Below, piece by piece: positions 24,392 through 34,094 of a stretch of DNA of 64,000 bases. The first letter of the stretch is position 1. Each line of letters opens with the position of its first letter. The stretch is from Cucumibacter marinus DSM 18995 (lineage in GTDB: Bacteria > Pseudomonadota > Alphaproteobacteria > Rhizobiales > Devosiaceae), in the NCBI RefSeq assembly GCF_000429865.1, contig NZ_KE386977.1:367393-431392 (forward strand), in the 5' to 3' direction. A program made the translations under genes and the position numbers. The notes beneath the pieces are model-generated. The model saw nothing but the letters and a program-made list of their open reading frames with translations. It was not told where the DNA came from and made no database searches.

Positions 24392-26881
24392 ATGGCCGAT
24401 CACTCCACCCATTCCCATCACGACCTCGCCCATCATCACGGCGATGCAACGCCTGTCACCCGCGATCCCGTCTGCGGGATGACGGTTGACCCCAATGCCG
24501 GCAAGCCGACCGCCGAGCATGAGGGACACACCTATCACTTCTGCCATGACGGCTGCCGCGACAAGTTTCAGGCCGACCCCGAGAAATACCTGACCGCCAA
24601 GGACCCGGTCTGTGGCATGAGTGTCGACCGCGCCACTGCCCGGCACATGCTCAAGCATGAAGGCGAGCGCTTCTATTTCTGCTCCAAGGGGTGCCACGAC
24701 AAGTTCGAGGCCGACCCGGAGAAATATCTCGGCGACCGGCCGGCCCCCGAACCCATGCCGGCAGGCACCCAATATACCTGCCCGATGCATCCCGAAATCG
24801 TCGAGGACAAGCCTGGCGACTGCCCGAAATGCGGCATGGCACTCGAACCCATGGGCGTGCCCACGGGCGATGAAGGCCCGAACCCCGAACTGATCGACTT
24901 CACCCGCCGGTTCTGGGTCTCGACCGTGTTGGCAGTGCCGGTTCTGATCATCGCCATGGCGCCAATGGTGGGGTTGCCGCTCAGGCAGTGGATCGGCGAA
25001 ACCACCGCCACCTGGCTCGAACTCATCCTCGCCACGCCGGTGGTCGTTTGGGCCGCCCTGCCCTTCTTCAAGCGCGGCTGGTCCTCGATCGTCAACAAGA
25101 GTCCCAATATGTGGACCCTGATCGGGCTGGGGGTCGGCGCCGCCTACACCTATTCGGTGGTCGCCACCCTCGCGCCGGGCCTGTTCCCGCCCGCCTTCCG
25201 CACCCATGGCGGGCAGGTCGCGGTCTATTTCGAGGCTGCTGCCGTGATCGTGGCGCTCGTGTTCCTCGGCCAGGTGCTCGAATTGCGCGCTCGCGAGCGC
25301 ACCGGCAGCGCCATACGCGCCTTGCTCGACCTCGCGCCAAAGACCGCCCGCCGCATCGATAAAAACGGTGATGAGGCCGATGTGCCGCTCGACGATGTGA
25401 AGTCCGGGGACCGGCTGCGCATCCGCCCCGGCGAATCCGTGCCCGTCGATGGCGTTGTGGCCTCCGGCCGCTCTTCGATCGATGAATCGATGATCACCGG
25501 CGAACCGGTGCCGGTTGAAAAGACCGAGGGCGACACCGTCACCGGCGGCACGCTCAACAAGTCCGGCACCCTCGTCATGACTGCTGAAAAGGTCGGGTCT
25601 GAAACCGTCCTCTCCCGTATCGTCGAGATGGTTGCCAGCGCCCAGCGCTCGCGCGCACCGATCCAGTCCCTCGCCGACCGGGTCTCGGGCATCTTCGTGC
25701 CCACGGTCGTTGCCGTCGCCATCATCGCCTTCATCATCTGGGCGATCTTCGGCCCCGAGCCCTCCATGGTCTATGCAATCGTCGCAGCGGTTTCGGTGCT
25801 GATCATCGCCTGCCCCTGTGCGCTCGGCCTTGCGACCCCGATGTCGATCATGACCGCCACCGGGCGCGGCGCCAATGCGGGCGTTCTGATCCGTGATGCC
25901 GAGGCGCTCGAACGCTTCGCCCGCGTCGATACCCTGATCGTCGACAAGACCGGCACCGTCACCGAGGGCAAACCGCAACTGACCGATGTCGTGCCCGCTG
26001 ACGGTGTCGACGAAGGTGAACTGCTCGCCCTCGCCGCGAGCCTTGAGAAAGGGTCCGAACACCCTCTCGCCGAAGCCATCGTCAACGGGGCGAAAGACCG
26101 GGGCGCGGCGCTTTCCGACGCCGGCGATTTCGAAGCCGCCACCGGCATCGGCGTCAAGGGCGAGGTCGATGGAAAGAGGGTCGCCCTCGGCAATGTGGCG
26201 ATGATGCGTGAAGTCGGCGCGGACCCCGACAGCCTTTCGGCCGAAGCCACCCGGCTGCAGGAAGCGGGCAAGACGGCAATGTATGTCGCTGTCGATGGTA
26301 AGCTGGCCGGGCTGATCGCGGTCGCCGACCCGATCAAACAAACCGCCGGCAAGGCCATCGCCGATCTCCATGCCGAGGGTCTGCGGATCATCATGGCAAC
26401 CGGTGACAATGAACGCACCGCCCGCGCCGTTGCTAAAGAGCTTGGCATCGATGAAGTCCATGCCGATGTGCGCCCCGAGGACAAGCAGGACCTCGTCAAT
26501 CGCCTCAAATCGGAAGGCCGCTCTGTCGCCATGGCAGGAGACGGCATCAATGATGCCCCGGCGCTGGCCGCCGCCGATGTCGGCATTGCCATGGGCACCG
26601 GTGCCGATGTGGCCATGGAAAGCGCGGGACTGACGCTGGTCAAAGGCGATCTGGCCGGCATCGTCCGCGCCCGCAAACTGGCCCGCGCCACTCTGCGCAA
26701 TATCAAGCAGAACCTCATCTTCGCCTTTGGCTACAACACCATCGGCGTCCCGGTCGCCGCGGGCATTCTGTTCCCGGTCTTCGGCTGGCTGCTCTCCCCC
26801 ATGATCGCGGCTGCGGCGATGAGCCTCTCCTCGGTCTCGGTGATCTCCAACGCGCTGAGGCTGAGAACCATCAAGCTCTGA
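24392..26881 (+). CDS. copA: Cu(I)-exporting P1B-type ATPase with two YHS domains and a heavy-metal-binding domain
   Basis: This 829-residue pump has an unusual metal-sensing N-terminus: a His-rich start ([15 protein letters not shown]), two YHS domains (DPVCGM at 25 and 71) and a Cys/Met HMBD (YTCPMHPE...CPKCGMA, 127-150). The core shows [10 protein letters not shown], the transport motif CPC at 474-476, the phosphorylated DKTGT at 518 and the HP motif SEHPLA. It ends with YNTIGVP and [15 protein letters not shown], both typical of Cu(I) ATPases. It should expel cytosolic Cu(I). The CueR-like promoter in front supports copper control, though no cueR gene is in the window. Confidence 0.93.
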   Translation: MADHSTHSHHDLAHHHGDATPVTRDPVCGMTVDPNAGKPTAEHEGHTYHFCHDGCRDKFQADPEKYLTAKDPVCGMSVDRATARHMLKHEGERFYFCSKGCHDKFEADPEKYLGDRPAPEPMPAGTQYTCPMHPEIVEDKPGDCPKCGMALEPMGVPTGDEGPNPELIDFTRRFWVSTVLAVPVLIIAMAPMVGLPLRQWIGETTATWLELILATPVVVWAALPFFKRGWSSIVNKSPNMWTLIGLGVGAAYTYSVVATLAPGLFPPAFRTHGGQVAVYFEAAAVIVALVFLGQVLELRARERTGSAIRALLDLAPKTARRIDKNGDEADVPLDDVKSGDRLRIRPGESVPVDGVVASGRSSIDESMITGEPVPVEKTEGDTVTGGTLNKSGTLVMTAEKVGSETVLSRIVEMVASAQRSRAPIQSLADRVSGIFVPTVVAVAIIAFIIWAIFGPEPSMVYAIVAAVSVLIIACPCALGLATPMSIMTATGRGANAGVLIRDAEALERFARVDTLIVDKTGTVTEGKPQLTDVVPADGVDEGELLALAASLEKGSEHPLAEAIVNGAKDRGAALSDAGDFEAATGIGVKGEVDGKRVALGNVAMMREVGADPDSLSAEATRLQEAGKTAMYVAVDGKLAGLIAVADPIKQTAGKAIADLHAEGLRIIMATGDNERTARAVAKELGIDEVHADVRPEDKQDLVNRLKSEGRSVAMAGDGINDAPALAAADVGIAMGTGADVAMESAGLTLVKGDLAGIVRARKLARATLRNIKQNLIFAFGYNTIGVPVAAGILFPVFGWLLSPMIAAAAMSLSSVSVISNALRLRTIKL

Positions 26882-26910
26882 CCCCGAGGAATAGGGTCAG
26901 CACAAATTGG

Positions 26911-26941
26911 GCGGGCGGCACCCCATGACGGCGCCGCCCGC
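26911..26941 (+). terminator. Hairpin after the copper ATPase gene
   Basis: GCGGGCGGC (26911-26919) pairs with GCCGCCCGC (26933-26941) across a 13-base loop. There is no T-run after it, so it may pause or stabilise the transcript rather than end it. Confidence 0.35.
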
Positions 26942-26992
26942 TCATGTCAGGATCATCTGATCGGAAAAAGCGTCTCAAGAGGATAGTCCGTC

Positions 26993-28327
26993 TTGCTTTC
27001 TGTGCTCGCCCACCCCGCCTATCGGCGCCTTTTCTCGGCCCAGATTGTTGCCCTGCTGGGCACAGGGCTTTTGACCATCGCGCTCGGACTCCTGGCCTTC
27101 GATCTGGCGGGAAACGCGGCCGGCACCGTGCTGGGCACCGCCTTTGCCATCAAGATGATCGCCTATGTGGGCCTGGCGCCGCTGGCCCAGGCACTGGCCG
27201 CCAGACTGCCCCGCAAAGCGGTGCTGATCGCAGCCGATCTGGTGCGGGCGGGGGTCGCCCTATCATTGCCCTTCATTGATGCCATCTGGCAGATCTATCT
27301 CCTGATCTTCGTGCTGCAGGCGGCCTCGGCCACCTTTACGCCCGCATTCCAGGCGGTGATCCCCGATATCCTGGCCGATGAACGCGACTATACCCGCGCG
27401 CTTTCCCTGTCCCGCCTCGCCTATGATCTCGAAAACATTCTGAGCCCCGCCATCGCCGGGGTCCTCTTGCTGTTCATCGCCTATTCCGGCTTGTTCGTTG
27501 GCACCACAATCGGCTTTCTGGCGTCGGCGCTTCTGGTGCTGACGACGCCGCTGCCGCCACGCAGCCAGGCAGAAAGACAACGCCCGTTCCGCGAACGGCT
27601 GACCCGGGGCATCCGCATCTATCTGGCCACCCCGCGCCTGCGCGGCCTGCTGGCCCTCAATATGGCAGCAGCCGCCGCCGGGGCCTTCGTGCTGGTCAAC
27701 TCGGTGGTCATGGTGCGCGGGCAATACGGTCTCGACGATGCCGGACTGGCCGTCGCCATGGGCGCGTTCGGCGCCGGGTCGATGGCCACCGCCCTCCTGT
27801 TGCCGCGCCTGCTCGACAGGCTCGACGATCGTCCCGTCATGATCGCCGCCGGTCTGGCCCTCGGCGGACTGACCCTCGCCCATGGCCTCTATCTCGCGAC
27901 CAGCGGTTTGCTCGCCTGGGGCGGGTTTCTCGTGGCCTGGGCCCTTTCGGGGGCGCTCTATTCGGCGGTGCTTACCCCGTCAGGACGCCTGTTGCGCCTC
28001 TCCGCCCACGCCGAAGATCGCCCGTCCCTGTTCGCGGCGCAGTTCGCCCTGTCCCATGCCTGCTGGCTGGTCACCTACCCCATCGCCGGCTGGCTGGGCG
28101 CGGCGGCAGGCCTGCCCTTCACCATGGCCGTGCTGGGTGTGATCGCTTTGGCTTCCGCGGCTGCGGCCATCCGCATCTGGCCGCAAGGCGACAGAGATCC
28201 GCTGGCGCACAGCCATGACGATCTGCCGCCCGGTCACCCGCATCTTGAAGCCCATGGCGGCAGGCGCCGGCACGCGCATGTGTTCGTGATCGACGATGAA
28301 CACCACGCCTGGCCGACCCAGGGCTGA
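26993..28327 (+). CDS. MFS transporter with a histidine-rich C-terminal tail
   Basis: This 444-residue major facilitator protein has about 12 helices and resembles MFS_3-type exporters (FSAQIVALLGTGLLTIALGL, SRLAYDLENILSPAIAGVLL). TTG 26993 is chosen because AAGAGGA lies nine bases upstream. The last 45 residues after the final helix are hydrophilic and contain about ten histidines (HSHDDLPPGHPHLEAHG, HAHVFVIDDEHHAW), which suggests metal binding on one face. Position 110 bases after the copper pump hints at a shared metal-stress role. The substrate is unknown. Confidence 0.82.
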   Translation: MLSVLAHPAYRRLFSAQIVALLGTGLLTIALGLLAFDLAGNAAGTVLGTAFAIKMIAYVGLAPLAQALAARLPRKAVLIAADLVRAGVALSLPFIDAIWQIYLLIFVLQAASATFTPAFQAVIPDILADERDYTRALSLSRLAYDLENILSPAIAGVLLLFIAYSGLFVGTTIGFLASALLVLTTPLPPRSQAERQRPFRERLTRGIRIYLATPRLRGLLALNMAAAAAGAFVLVNSVVMVRGQYGLDDAGLAVAMGAFGAGSMATALLLPRLLDRLDDRPVMIAAGLALGGLTLAHGLYLATSGLLAWGGFLVAWALSGALYSAVLTPSGRLLRLSAHAEDRPSLFAAQFALSHACWLVTYPIAGWLGAAAGLPFTMAVLGVIALASAAAAIRIWPQGDRDPLAHSHDDLPPGHPHLEAHGGRRRHAHVFVIDDEHHAWPTQG

Positions 28328-28351
28328 TCTGTCGAGGGGATGACGAAGCGA

Positions 28352-30058
28352 TCAGACGAAGTCGAACTTGTCGACGTCGAACAGCCCCCGGTCGGTCATC
28401 TTGAGATGCGGGATCACCGGCAGGGCGAGAAACGCCACCTGCAGGAAGGGCTCGGGCAACACGCAGCCGAGCTCTTTTGCAGCATCGCGCAGCACCTTGA
28501 GCGCTTCGGCCACCGTTTCGAAGGGTTCAAGGCTCATCAGCCCGGCAAGGGGCAAGGCCAGTTCGGCCACCACCTCGCCATCCTCGGCCACCGCAAACCC
28601 GCCGCCCATCTGGATGAGCCGGTTGGCCGCCGCCGCCATATCGGCGTCATTGGCCCCAATGACGGTGATGTTGTGGCTGTCATGGCCGACCGAGGAGGCA
28701 ATCGCCCCGCGTTTGAGGCCGAAACCGGTCACGAAACCGCGCCCGATATTGCCGTTGATCCCGTGCCGCTCGATCACCGCAACCTTGATGACGTCGGCAT
28801 CGAGATCGGGCTGCAAACCGTCCTCGGTGACCGCGAGGCTCGCCTCTTCCCTGAAGGTCAGAATGAGTCCCGGCTTGACACCGATCACCGGCACCTGGTT
28901 CTGCCCCGGCTTCGCCTCCGCATGAAAGGCAGACGGTTCGACCGGTCGCGCTTTCATCGAGGTCAATCCGACCGGCTCGACCGAACCGCGTTGGGCGAAG
29001 ATATCGGCGGTCACGTGCCGGCCGCCGGCAATCACATCCGACACCCGGCAATCCTCGAGATCGTCGAGCAGCGCGATATCCGCCCGCCAGCCCGGCCCGA
29101 CCTGGCCGCGATCCATCAACCGGAAGATGCGCGCCGCCGAGTGACTGGCGGTGCGGTAAACATGATGCGGCGCCTTGTCCTTGGCGATCAACCGACGGAC
29201 GAGGGAATCGAGATGCCCCTCTTCGTCGATATCGAGCGGATTCCGGTCGTCCGTGCAAAGCGCCATATAGGCGGAAGTGTCCTCGTCAAGCAGTTCGCAG
29301 AGCGCTTCGAGGTCCTTGGAGACCGAGCCCTCGCGCATCAAGATGAACATGCCCTTGGTCAGCTTCTCGCGCGCTTCTTCGGCACTCGTCGCCTCATGGT
29401 CGGTTCGAATGCCCGCCGCGAGATAACCATTGAGATCCATGCCCGATAGCAGCGGCGCGTGCCCGTCCATATGCCCGCCCTGGAAGGCCGCGAGCTTGGC
29501 AATGATCCCTTCATCCCCATTGAGCACGCCGGGGAAGTTCATCATCTCGGCAAGCCCGATCACCTTGGGGTGCTCGGCGAAGGGCAAGAGGTCCTCGATC
29601 TCGAGCCGCGCGCCGGAGGTCTCGAACGGTGTCGCCGGCACGCAGGAGGAGAGGTTGACCCGGATATCCATCACCGATTGCTCGGCACAATCGAGGAAAT
29701 AGGCGATCCCGTCGCTGCCCAGCACATTGGCGATCTCATGCGGATCGCAGATCACCGTGGTCACCCCGTGCGGCAACACGCAGCGGTCGAATTCCAGCGG
29801 GGTGACGAGCGAGGATTCGATGTGCAGATGGGTGTCGATGAAACCCGGAACCGCGAAGCGGCCTGTCCCGTCGATCTCGGTTTCGCCCTGATATCGGCCA
29901 TGGGTCCCCACGATCCGATCATCGACGATCGCGATGTCCATCACCTCGAGCGCGCCGGTGACGATATCGAGACGCGTGATGTTCTTGATCACAAGGTCTG
30001 CGGGTTCGAGCCCGCGACCGGCCCGGATCATCCGGGTCAGAGTTGCCGCATTGGTCAT
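28352..30058 (-). CDS. adeC: Adenine deaminase
   Basis: This 568-residue amidohydrolase of the AdeC type has the metal motif PGFIDTHLHIESSLVTPLEF, then GVTTVICDPHEIANVLG, GHAPLLSGMDLNGYLAAGI, DDRNPLDIDEEGHLDSLVR and a C-terminal domain with SVGHDSHNITVIGANDADM. It converts adenine to hypoxanthine. ATG 30058 opens the family-like sequence; the frame extends to 30127 without it. It lies about 75 bases after psuK on the same strand and probably ends the salvage operon. It converges with the MFS gene. Confidence 0.93.
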   Translation of the reverse strand: MTNAATLTRMIRAGRGLEPADLVIKNITRLDIVTGALEVMDIAIVDDRIVGTHGRYQGETEIDGTGRFAVPGFIDTHLHIESSLVTPLEFDRCVLPHGVTTVICDPHEIANVLGSDGIAYFLDCAEQSVMDIRVNLSSCVPATPFETSGARLEIEDLLPFAEHPKVIGLAEMMNFPGVLNGDEGIIAKLAAFQGGHMDGHAPLLSGMDLNGYLAAGIRTDHEATSAEEAREKLTKGMFILMREGSVSKDLEALCELLDEDTSAYMALCTDDRNPLDIDEEGHLDSLVRRLIAKDKAPHHVYRTASHSAARIFRLMDRGQVGPGWRADIALLDDLEDCRVSDVIAGGRHVTADIFAQRGSVEPVGLTSMKARPVEPSAFHAEAKPGQNQVPVIGVKPGLILTFREEASLAVTEDGLQPDLDADVIKVAVIERHGINGNIGRGFVTGFGLKRGAIASSVGHDSHNITVIGANDADMAAAANRLIQMGGGFAVAEDGEVVAELALPLAGLMSLEPFETVAEALKVLRDAAKELGCVLPEPFLQVAFLALPVIPHLKMTDRGLFDVDKFDFV

Positions 30059-30133
30059 GTCTTTTGCCCTGAACTGATGGCCAAGGTTCGGAGGGAATAA
30101 TGGCGCGGTCAAGGACTTAAGTGGCAAAACCGG

Positions 30134-31024
30134 TCAACGATGAGGGGGTTGCGCCCCGATCCGCATCACCGCATAGGCGCCAGCCGTAACCGCAAGCGCG
30201 AGCGCGCGGTCGTCGCTCTCCCCGGCGAGCCGGGCGGCGATGAAGCGGGCAAGAAAGGCGTCGCCGGCTCCGGTCGTGTCGATCACCTCGACATCCGGCG
30301 ACGGCATGCGGAACACGCGACCGTCCTCAAGCCGCGCCAGAGCGCCATCCGGGCCGAGTTTGATCAGAACCGTCGGATAGTGCGCCGCCAGCACTTCGGC
30401 CTGGGCTTCGGGATTGGTCTTGCCGGTCAGCACCTCGGCCTCTTCCTCATTGGGCGAGATGATCGCCACACCCCTGGTCGCCTCGATAAAGGCCTGCGGG
30501 CCGAACTCGCGCAGGAATGTCACCGTTGCCGGATCGACAGCCATCGGCACGCCGGCCAGCCGCGCCGCATCCATGAACCCCAAAACGGCCTGTCGCGGCC
30601 CCGCCTCGAAAAGGGAATATCCCGAAACAACCAGCATGGAAGCGCCCTCGAGCAGCGACGGCGGCAGATCCGCGGCACACAGATTGAGATTGGCACCCCG
30701 GTCAGTCAGAAAGCTGCGTTCGCCCGACTTGTCGACGAGGGTAATCAGCGCACCGGTCGGACGCTCAGGATCACCGGCCAACCGCGCCTCGACATGCAGC
30801 TTGGCAAACTGAGCTTCATAGCCGGCGATATCATGCGCCGCGACCCGGGCCGCCAGCATCACCGGCACACCGAAATGCGCGAGCCAAACGGCCTGGTTGG
30901 CGGCGGCACCACCGGGATGTTCGGAGATCGAGGCCCGCCGGTCCGAGCCGATGGCGATCGGCCCTTCAGGCACGGCGATGATGTCGCGCATGACATCGCC
31001 GACCACAACCACGGGACCCGGCAT
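30134..31024 (-). CDS. psuK: PfkB-family kinase, probable pseudouridine kinase
   Basis: This 296-residue ribokinase-fold protein starts with VVVGDVMRDIIAVPEGPIA, contains the sugar-site GGAAANQAVWLAHFG and ends with the catalytic DTTGAGDAFLARFIAARLAG signature. PfkB kinases have varied sugar substrates. Assignment as pseudouridine kinase comes from its place three bases downstream of psuG, the standard two-gene arrangement for converting pseudouridine to uracil and ribose-5-phosphate. Confidence 0.85.
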   Translation of the reverse strand: MPGPVVVVGDVMRDIIAVPEGPIAIGSDRRASISEHPGGAAANQAVWLAHFGVPVMLAARVAAHDIAGYEAQFAKLHVEARLAGDPERPTGALITLVDKSGERSFLTDRGANLNLCAADLPPSLLEGASMLVVSGYSLFEAGPRQAVLGFMDAARLAGVPMAVDPATVTFLREFGPQAFIEATRGVAIISPNEEEAEVLTGKTNPEAQAEVLAAHYPTVLIKLGPDGALARLEDGRVFRMPSPDVEVIDTTGAGDAFLARFIAARLAGESDDRALALAVTAGAYAVMRIGAQPPHR

Positions 31025-31027
31025 GGA

Positions 31028-31954
31028 TCAGCTCTCGATCGCGTTCAGGGCGGCAGCGATCTCGCCACCGAGCCGCGCATTGTTGCGCACCAGCGACGTG
31101 TTGGCCGCAAGGCTCTTGCCGCCCGACCGCGCCACCACCTGGCTCAACAGGAACGGGGTCAGATCTTTGCGCGAGACGCCGTTGGCATCCGCTTCGCGCA
31201 CGGCTTCGGCAATGACCTGTTCGATCTCCTCGCCATCCAGTGCCTCGCCTTCGGGCACAGGATTGCCGATCACCACCCCGGAATTGAGCCCCAGCGCCCA
31301 TTGCGTGTGCAGCATCTCGGCCACGGCCTCCGGCTCGTCGTAGCGGTAGTCGACCCCGTGCCCACTCTCACGCGCATAAAAGGCAGGGAACCGGTCGGTG
31401 CGATATCCGATGACCGGAACGCCGTGGGTTTCCAACACTTCGAGCGTCTTGCCGATATCCAAAATGGACTTCGCCCCCGCGCACACCACCGCAACCGGAA
31501 TGGTCGCCAGCGCCTCGAGGTCGGCAGAAATATCGAAACTCAGTTCCGCACCGCGATGCACGCCACCAATTCCGCCAGTGGCGAACACCTTGATGCCCGC
31601 GAGATGCGCGATGGTCATGGTTGTGGCGACCGTCGTGCCGCCCGAAGCGCCATCGGCCACAAGCGCGGCCATGTCGCGACGCGATGCCTTGGCCATGCCC
31701 TGCCCGGCGCTGGCAAGCGCCTCGAGCTGGGTCTCGTCGAGCCCGGCCTTCAGCCGCCCGTCGATAATGGCGATGGTCGCGGGCACAGCGCCTGCGCCGC
31801 GCACCGCCGCCTCGCAGGCCCGGGCAATCTCGAGATTGACCGGGTAATCCATGCCATGGGTGATGATGGTCGATTCGAGCGCCACGACCGGCCGCCCTTC
31901 GCTCAGCGCTGCTGATACATCGGGGCTGACATCGAGATAGTTGCGGGCGCTCAA
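31028..31954 (-). CDS. psuG: Pseudouridine-5'-phosphate glycosidase
   Basis: The protein matches PsuG along its length: VVALESTIITHGM, GAVPATIAIIDGRLKAGL, ATTMTIAHLAGIKVFATGG, GGVHRGAELSFDIS and VCAGAKSILDIGKTLE with the catalytic lysine region. I use TTG 31954 (308 residues) because AAAGGAGA stands six bases upstream; an upstream TTG at 31981 lacks a site. The enzyme reversibly cleaves pseudouridine-5'-phosphate into uracil and ribose-5-phosphate. Spacing to psuK is three bases and to the upstream SIS gene about 37 bases. Confidence 0.93.
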   Translation of the reverse strand: MSARNYLDVSPDVSAALSEGRPVVALESTIITHGMDYPVNLEIARACEAAVRGAGAVPATIAIIDGRLKAGLDETQLEALASAGQGMAKASRRDMAALVADGASGGTTVATTMTIAHLAGIKVFATGGIGGVHRGAELSFDISADLEALATIPVAVVCAGAKSILDIGKTLEVLETHGVPVIGYRTDRFPAFYARESGHGVDYRYDEPEAVAEMLHTQWALGLNSGVVIGNPVPEGEALDGEEIEQVIAEAVREADANGVSRKDLTPFLLSQVVARSGGKSLAANTSLVRNNARLGGEIAAALNAIES

Positions 31955-31991
31955 ATCGGCTCTCCTTTGCCCGTCCGGCAAAGGACGGGGT

Positions 31992-33023
31992 CTAAACGGT
32001 TTCGGTCACCTTCTTGAGGCGCGGCGGCTGATCGGGGTTGAGCCCGCTGCGCCGCGCAAACTCCTCGACGAAGGAATAAAATGAAATGATCTGACAAAGC
32101 GCATCCGTCAAGGGATGGCCTGTCGCAACGAAGCCAAGCGGATAGCTCGCCTTCACCTTGTCGGTGGTGGCAAACACAAGCGCCCCGTTCTCCGAAAGCC
32201 GGTCCGCGGCATCGACCATATGATCATGCGCGGCATCGCGGGTGGCAAAGGCCAGCACGGGGAAACCGGGTTCGACCAGTGCGAGCGGCCCGTGCATGAC
32301 CTCCGCCGCGCTATAGGCCTCGGCATGCACCGAGCAGGTTTCCTTGAACTTCAGCGCCGCCTCATGCGCCAGCCCATAGGCCGGACCGCGCCCGAGGATG
32401 AACAGGGAATCGCGTCCGATGAACCCGTCAGACAGCGCCGACCAGTCAGCGGCGACGGCCTTTTCCGCATGGTCAGGCAAAGCTTCGAGCGCGGCTTTAA
32501 GGGCATCATCCTCGAGCCATTCGGCGATGATCATCAGCCCGGCCACGACCGAATTGACGAAGGTCTTGGTGGCCGCGACGCTGAGCTCGGGCCCCGCGGC
32601 AATATCGATCGCGTTGTGCGCGGCACGGGCGAGCGGAGACTCGGGCGTGTTGGTGAGCGCAACCGATAGCGCACCGCCGGCCGCGGCGCCCTTGGCGAGC
32701 GCGACGATGTCGGGGCTTTCGCCTGACTGCGAAATCGACAGCGCGGCCCCACCTCCGAATTTGAGCGTGGCGCCGTAGATCGAAGCGACCGAGGGACCGA
32801 CAGAGGCTACCGGCAGGCCGGCGAGGATCTCGACGGCGTATTTGAGAAAATGCGCCGCATGGTCGGACGAGCCGCGCGCCACGGTGACGATGAAATCGGG
32901 CTTCTTCTCCCGCAGCGCGGCGCCGGTATCGGCTGCCGCCTTGGCACCCTGATCGAGCAGCCGGCGGATGGCGACGGGAATCTCTTCCACTTCCTGGCGC
33001 ATATGGGTTTTCTGATCGGTCAA
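31992..33023 (-). CDS. SIS-domain sugar isomerase/deaminase (GlmS C-terminal-like, NagB-II type)
   Basis: This 343-residue protein has two SIS domains, with SISQSGESPDIVALAKGA, VAATKTFVNSVVAGLM, GRGPAYGLAHEAALKFKETCSVHAEA and SAAEVMHGPLALVEPGFPV. It resembles the isomerase half of GlmS without the glutaminase half. Such proteins act as alternative glucosamine-6-phosphate deaminases (NagB-II/AgaS). TTG 33023 has GGAG seven bases upstream. Located just after murQ, it could deaminate GlcN6P after deacetylation of the MurQ product; no nagA deacetylase gene is in the window. Confidence 0.85.
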   Translation of the reverse strand: MTDQKTHMRQEVEEIPVAIRRLLDQGAKAAADTGAALREKKPDFIVTVARGSSDHAAHFLKYAVEILAGLPVASVGPSVASIYGATLKFGGGAALSISQSGESPDIVALAKGAAAGGALSVALTNTPESPLARAAHNAIDIAAGPELSVAATKTFVNSVVAGLMIIAEWLEDDALKAALEALPDHAEKAVAADWSALSDGFIGRDSLFILGRGPAYGLAHEAALKFKETCSVHAEAYSAAEVMHGPLALVEPGFPVLAFATRDAAHDHMVDAADRLSENGALVFATTDKVKASYPLGFVATGHPLTDALCQIISFYSFVEEFARRSGLNPDQPPRLKKVTETV

Positions 33024-33140
33024 TTCGTATCTCCGTCAAACACTTCTGCCGGCCGCCGCATCGGTCTGCCGGACGTTCAAATTCTGGCCAGCCGGCGGTA
33101 CCCCCGCCCTCGTGCCGACCGGTGTCAATGCACGATGGCG

Positions 33141-34094
33141 TCAGCGCGCCGCCCGGAATGCAGCCAGCGCTGCGCCGAGATCATCTTCCGCCTGCCCGAG
33201 CAGAGCCTCGGCCTCTGCCGGCTCGGCGCCCGCAGCAATCATCACTGCGGGTTTGATCCGGTCTCCGGAACGGGCAAGGGCTGCACCCGCCGCCGCCAGA
33301 TCGCAGCCGGCGATGTCGGCGACCATGCCTGCCGCCCGCTGCCTTAGCTTTTCATTGGTTGGCAGCATATCCACCATATAGCCCAGATGGACCTTTTTGA
33401 GTCCGATCATCAAGGCCGTCGAAAACATGTTCAGCGCCGCCTTTTGCGCTGTACCCGCGCCGAGCCGCGTCGAACCGGCCAGCACCTCGGGTCCCGTGCG
33501 CAGCAATACGCCATACTCGGCATCGGTGAGCAGGGGCGCGCCCGGATTGTTGGCAAGGCCCACGGTCGTGGCGCCGGCCCCACGTGCCGCGATGATCAGC
33601 GCCCGCGTGTATCGGGTGGTGCCGCTCGCCGCAACACCAAGAACCACATCGCCCGCACCGATCTGGTGCCGGGCAATCCCTTCGCGCCCGGCATCCTCAT
33701 CATCTTCGGCGCCTTCCTCGGCCTTGGCGGCAGCGGCCTCGCCGCCTGCCATCAGGAACACCAGCCGCTCGTCCGGCCAGCCAAATGTCGGACCCAGCTC
33801 CGTGCCATCCAGCAGGGCCAGCCGCCCGGATGTGCCCGCCCCCGCATAGACCAGACGCCCCTTGCCGCCGCGCAGTGTCTCGATGGCCGCCGTCACGGCC
33901 ACCGTGAGCTGATCCATCGCCGGCAGAAGGGCCGCAACGGCACGCATCTGCCCTTCCTGCAGGGCACCGAGCGCTTCCTCGACGGCCCAGCCTTCAAGCC
34001 CGGCATATCGGTCGAGACGCCATTCGGTTTCCCGGGCGTCGCTGCGGCCGCCGGCCACCCCCTGGCCCTTGGGCGAATGTGTGGTCATATCCAT
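33141..34094 (-). CDS. murQ: N-acetylmuramic acid 6-phosphate etherase
   Basis: This 317-residue SIS-fold protein has the MurQ signatures GRLVYAGAGTSGRLALLDGTEL, PTFGWPDERLVFLMAGG, GVAASGTTRYTRALI, STRLGAGTAQKAALNMFSTALM and VHLGYMVDMLPTNEKLRQRA. It removes the lactyl ether of MurNAc-6-phosphate during cell-wall recycling, giving GlcNAc-6-phosphate. It is first in a minus-strand operon with the SIS isomerase, psuG, psuK and adeC, and divergent from a GntR regulator likely to control it. Confidence 0.93.
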   Translation of the reverse strand: MDMTTHSPKGQGVAGGRSDARETEWRLDRYAGLEGWAVEEALGALQEGQMRAVAALLPAMDQLTVAVTAAIETLRGGKGRLVYAGAGTSGRLALLDGTELGPTFGWPDERLVFLMAGGEAAAAKAEEGAEDDEDAGREGIARHQIGAGDVVLGVAASGTTRYTRALIIAARGAGATTVGLANNPGAPLLTDAEYGVLLRTGPEVLAGSTRLGAGTAQKAALNMFSTALMIGLKKVHLGYMVDMLPTNEKLRQRAAGMVADIAGCDLAAAGAALARSGDRIKPAVMIAAGAEPAEAEALLGQAEDDLGAALAAFRAAR

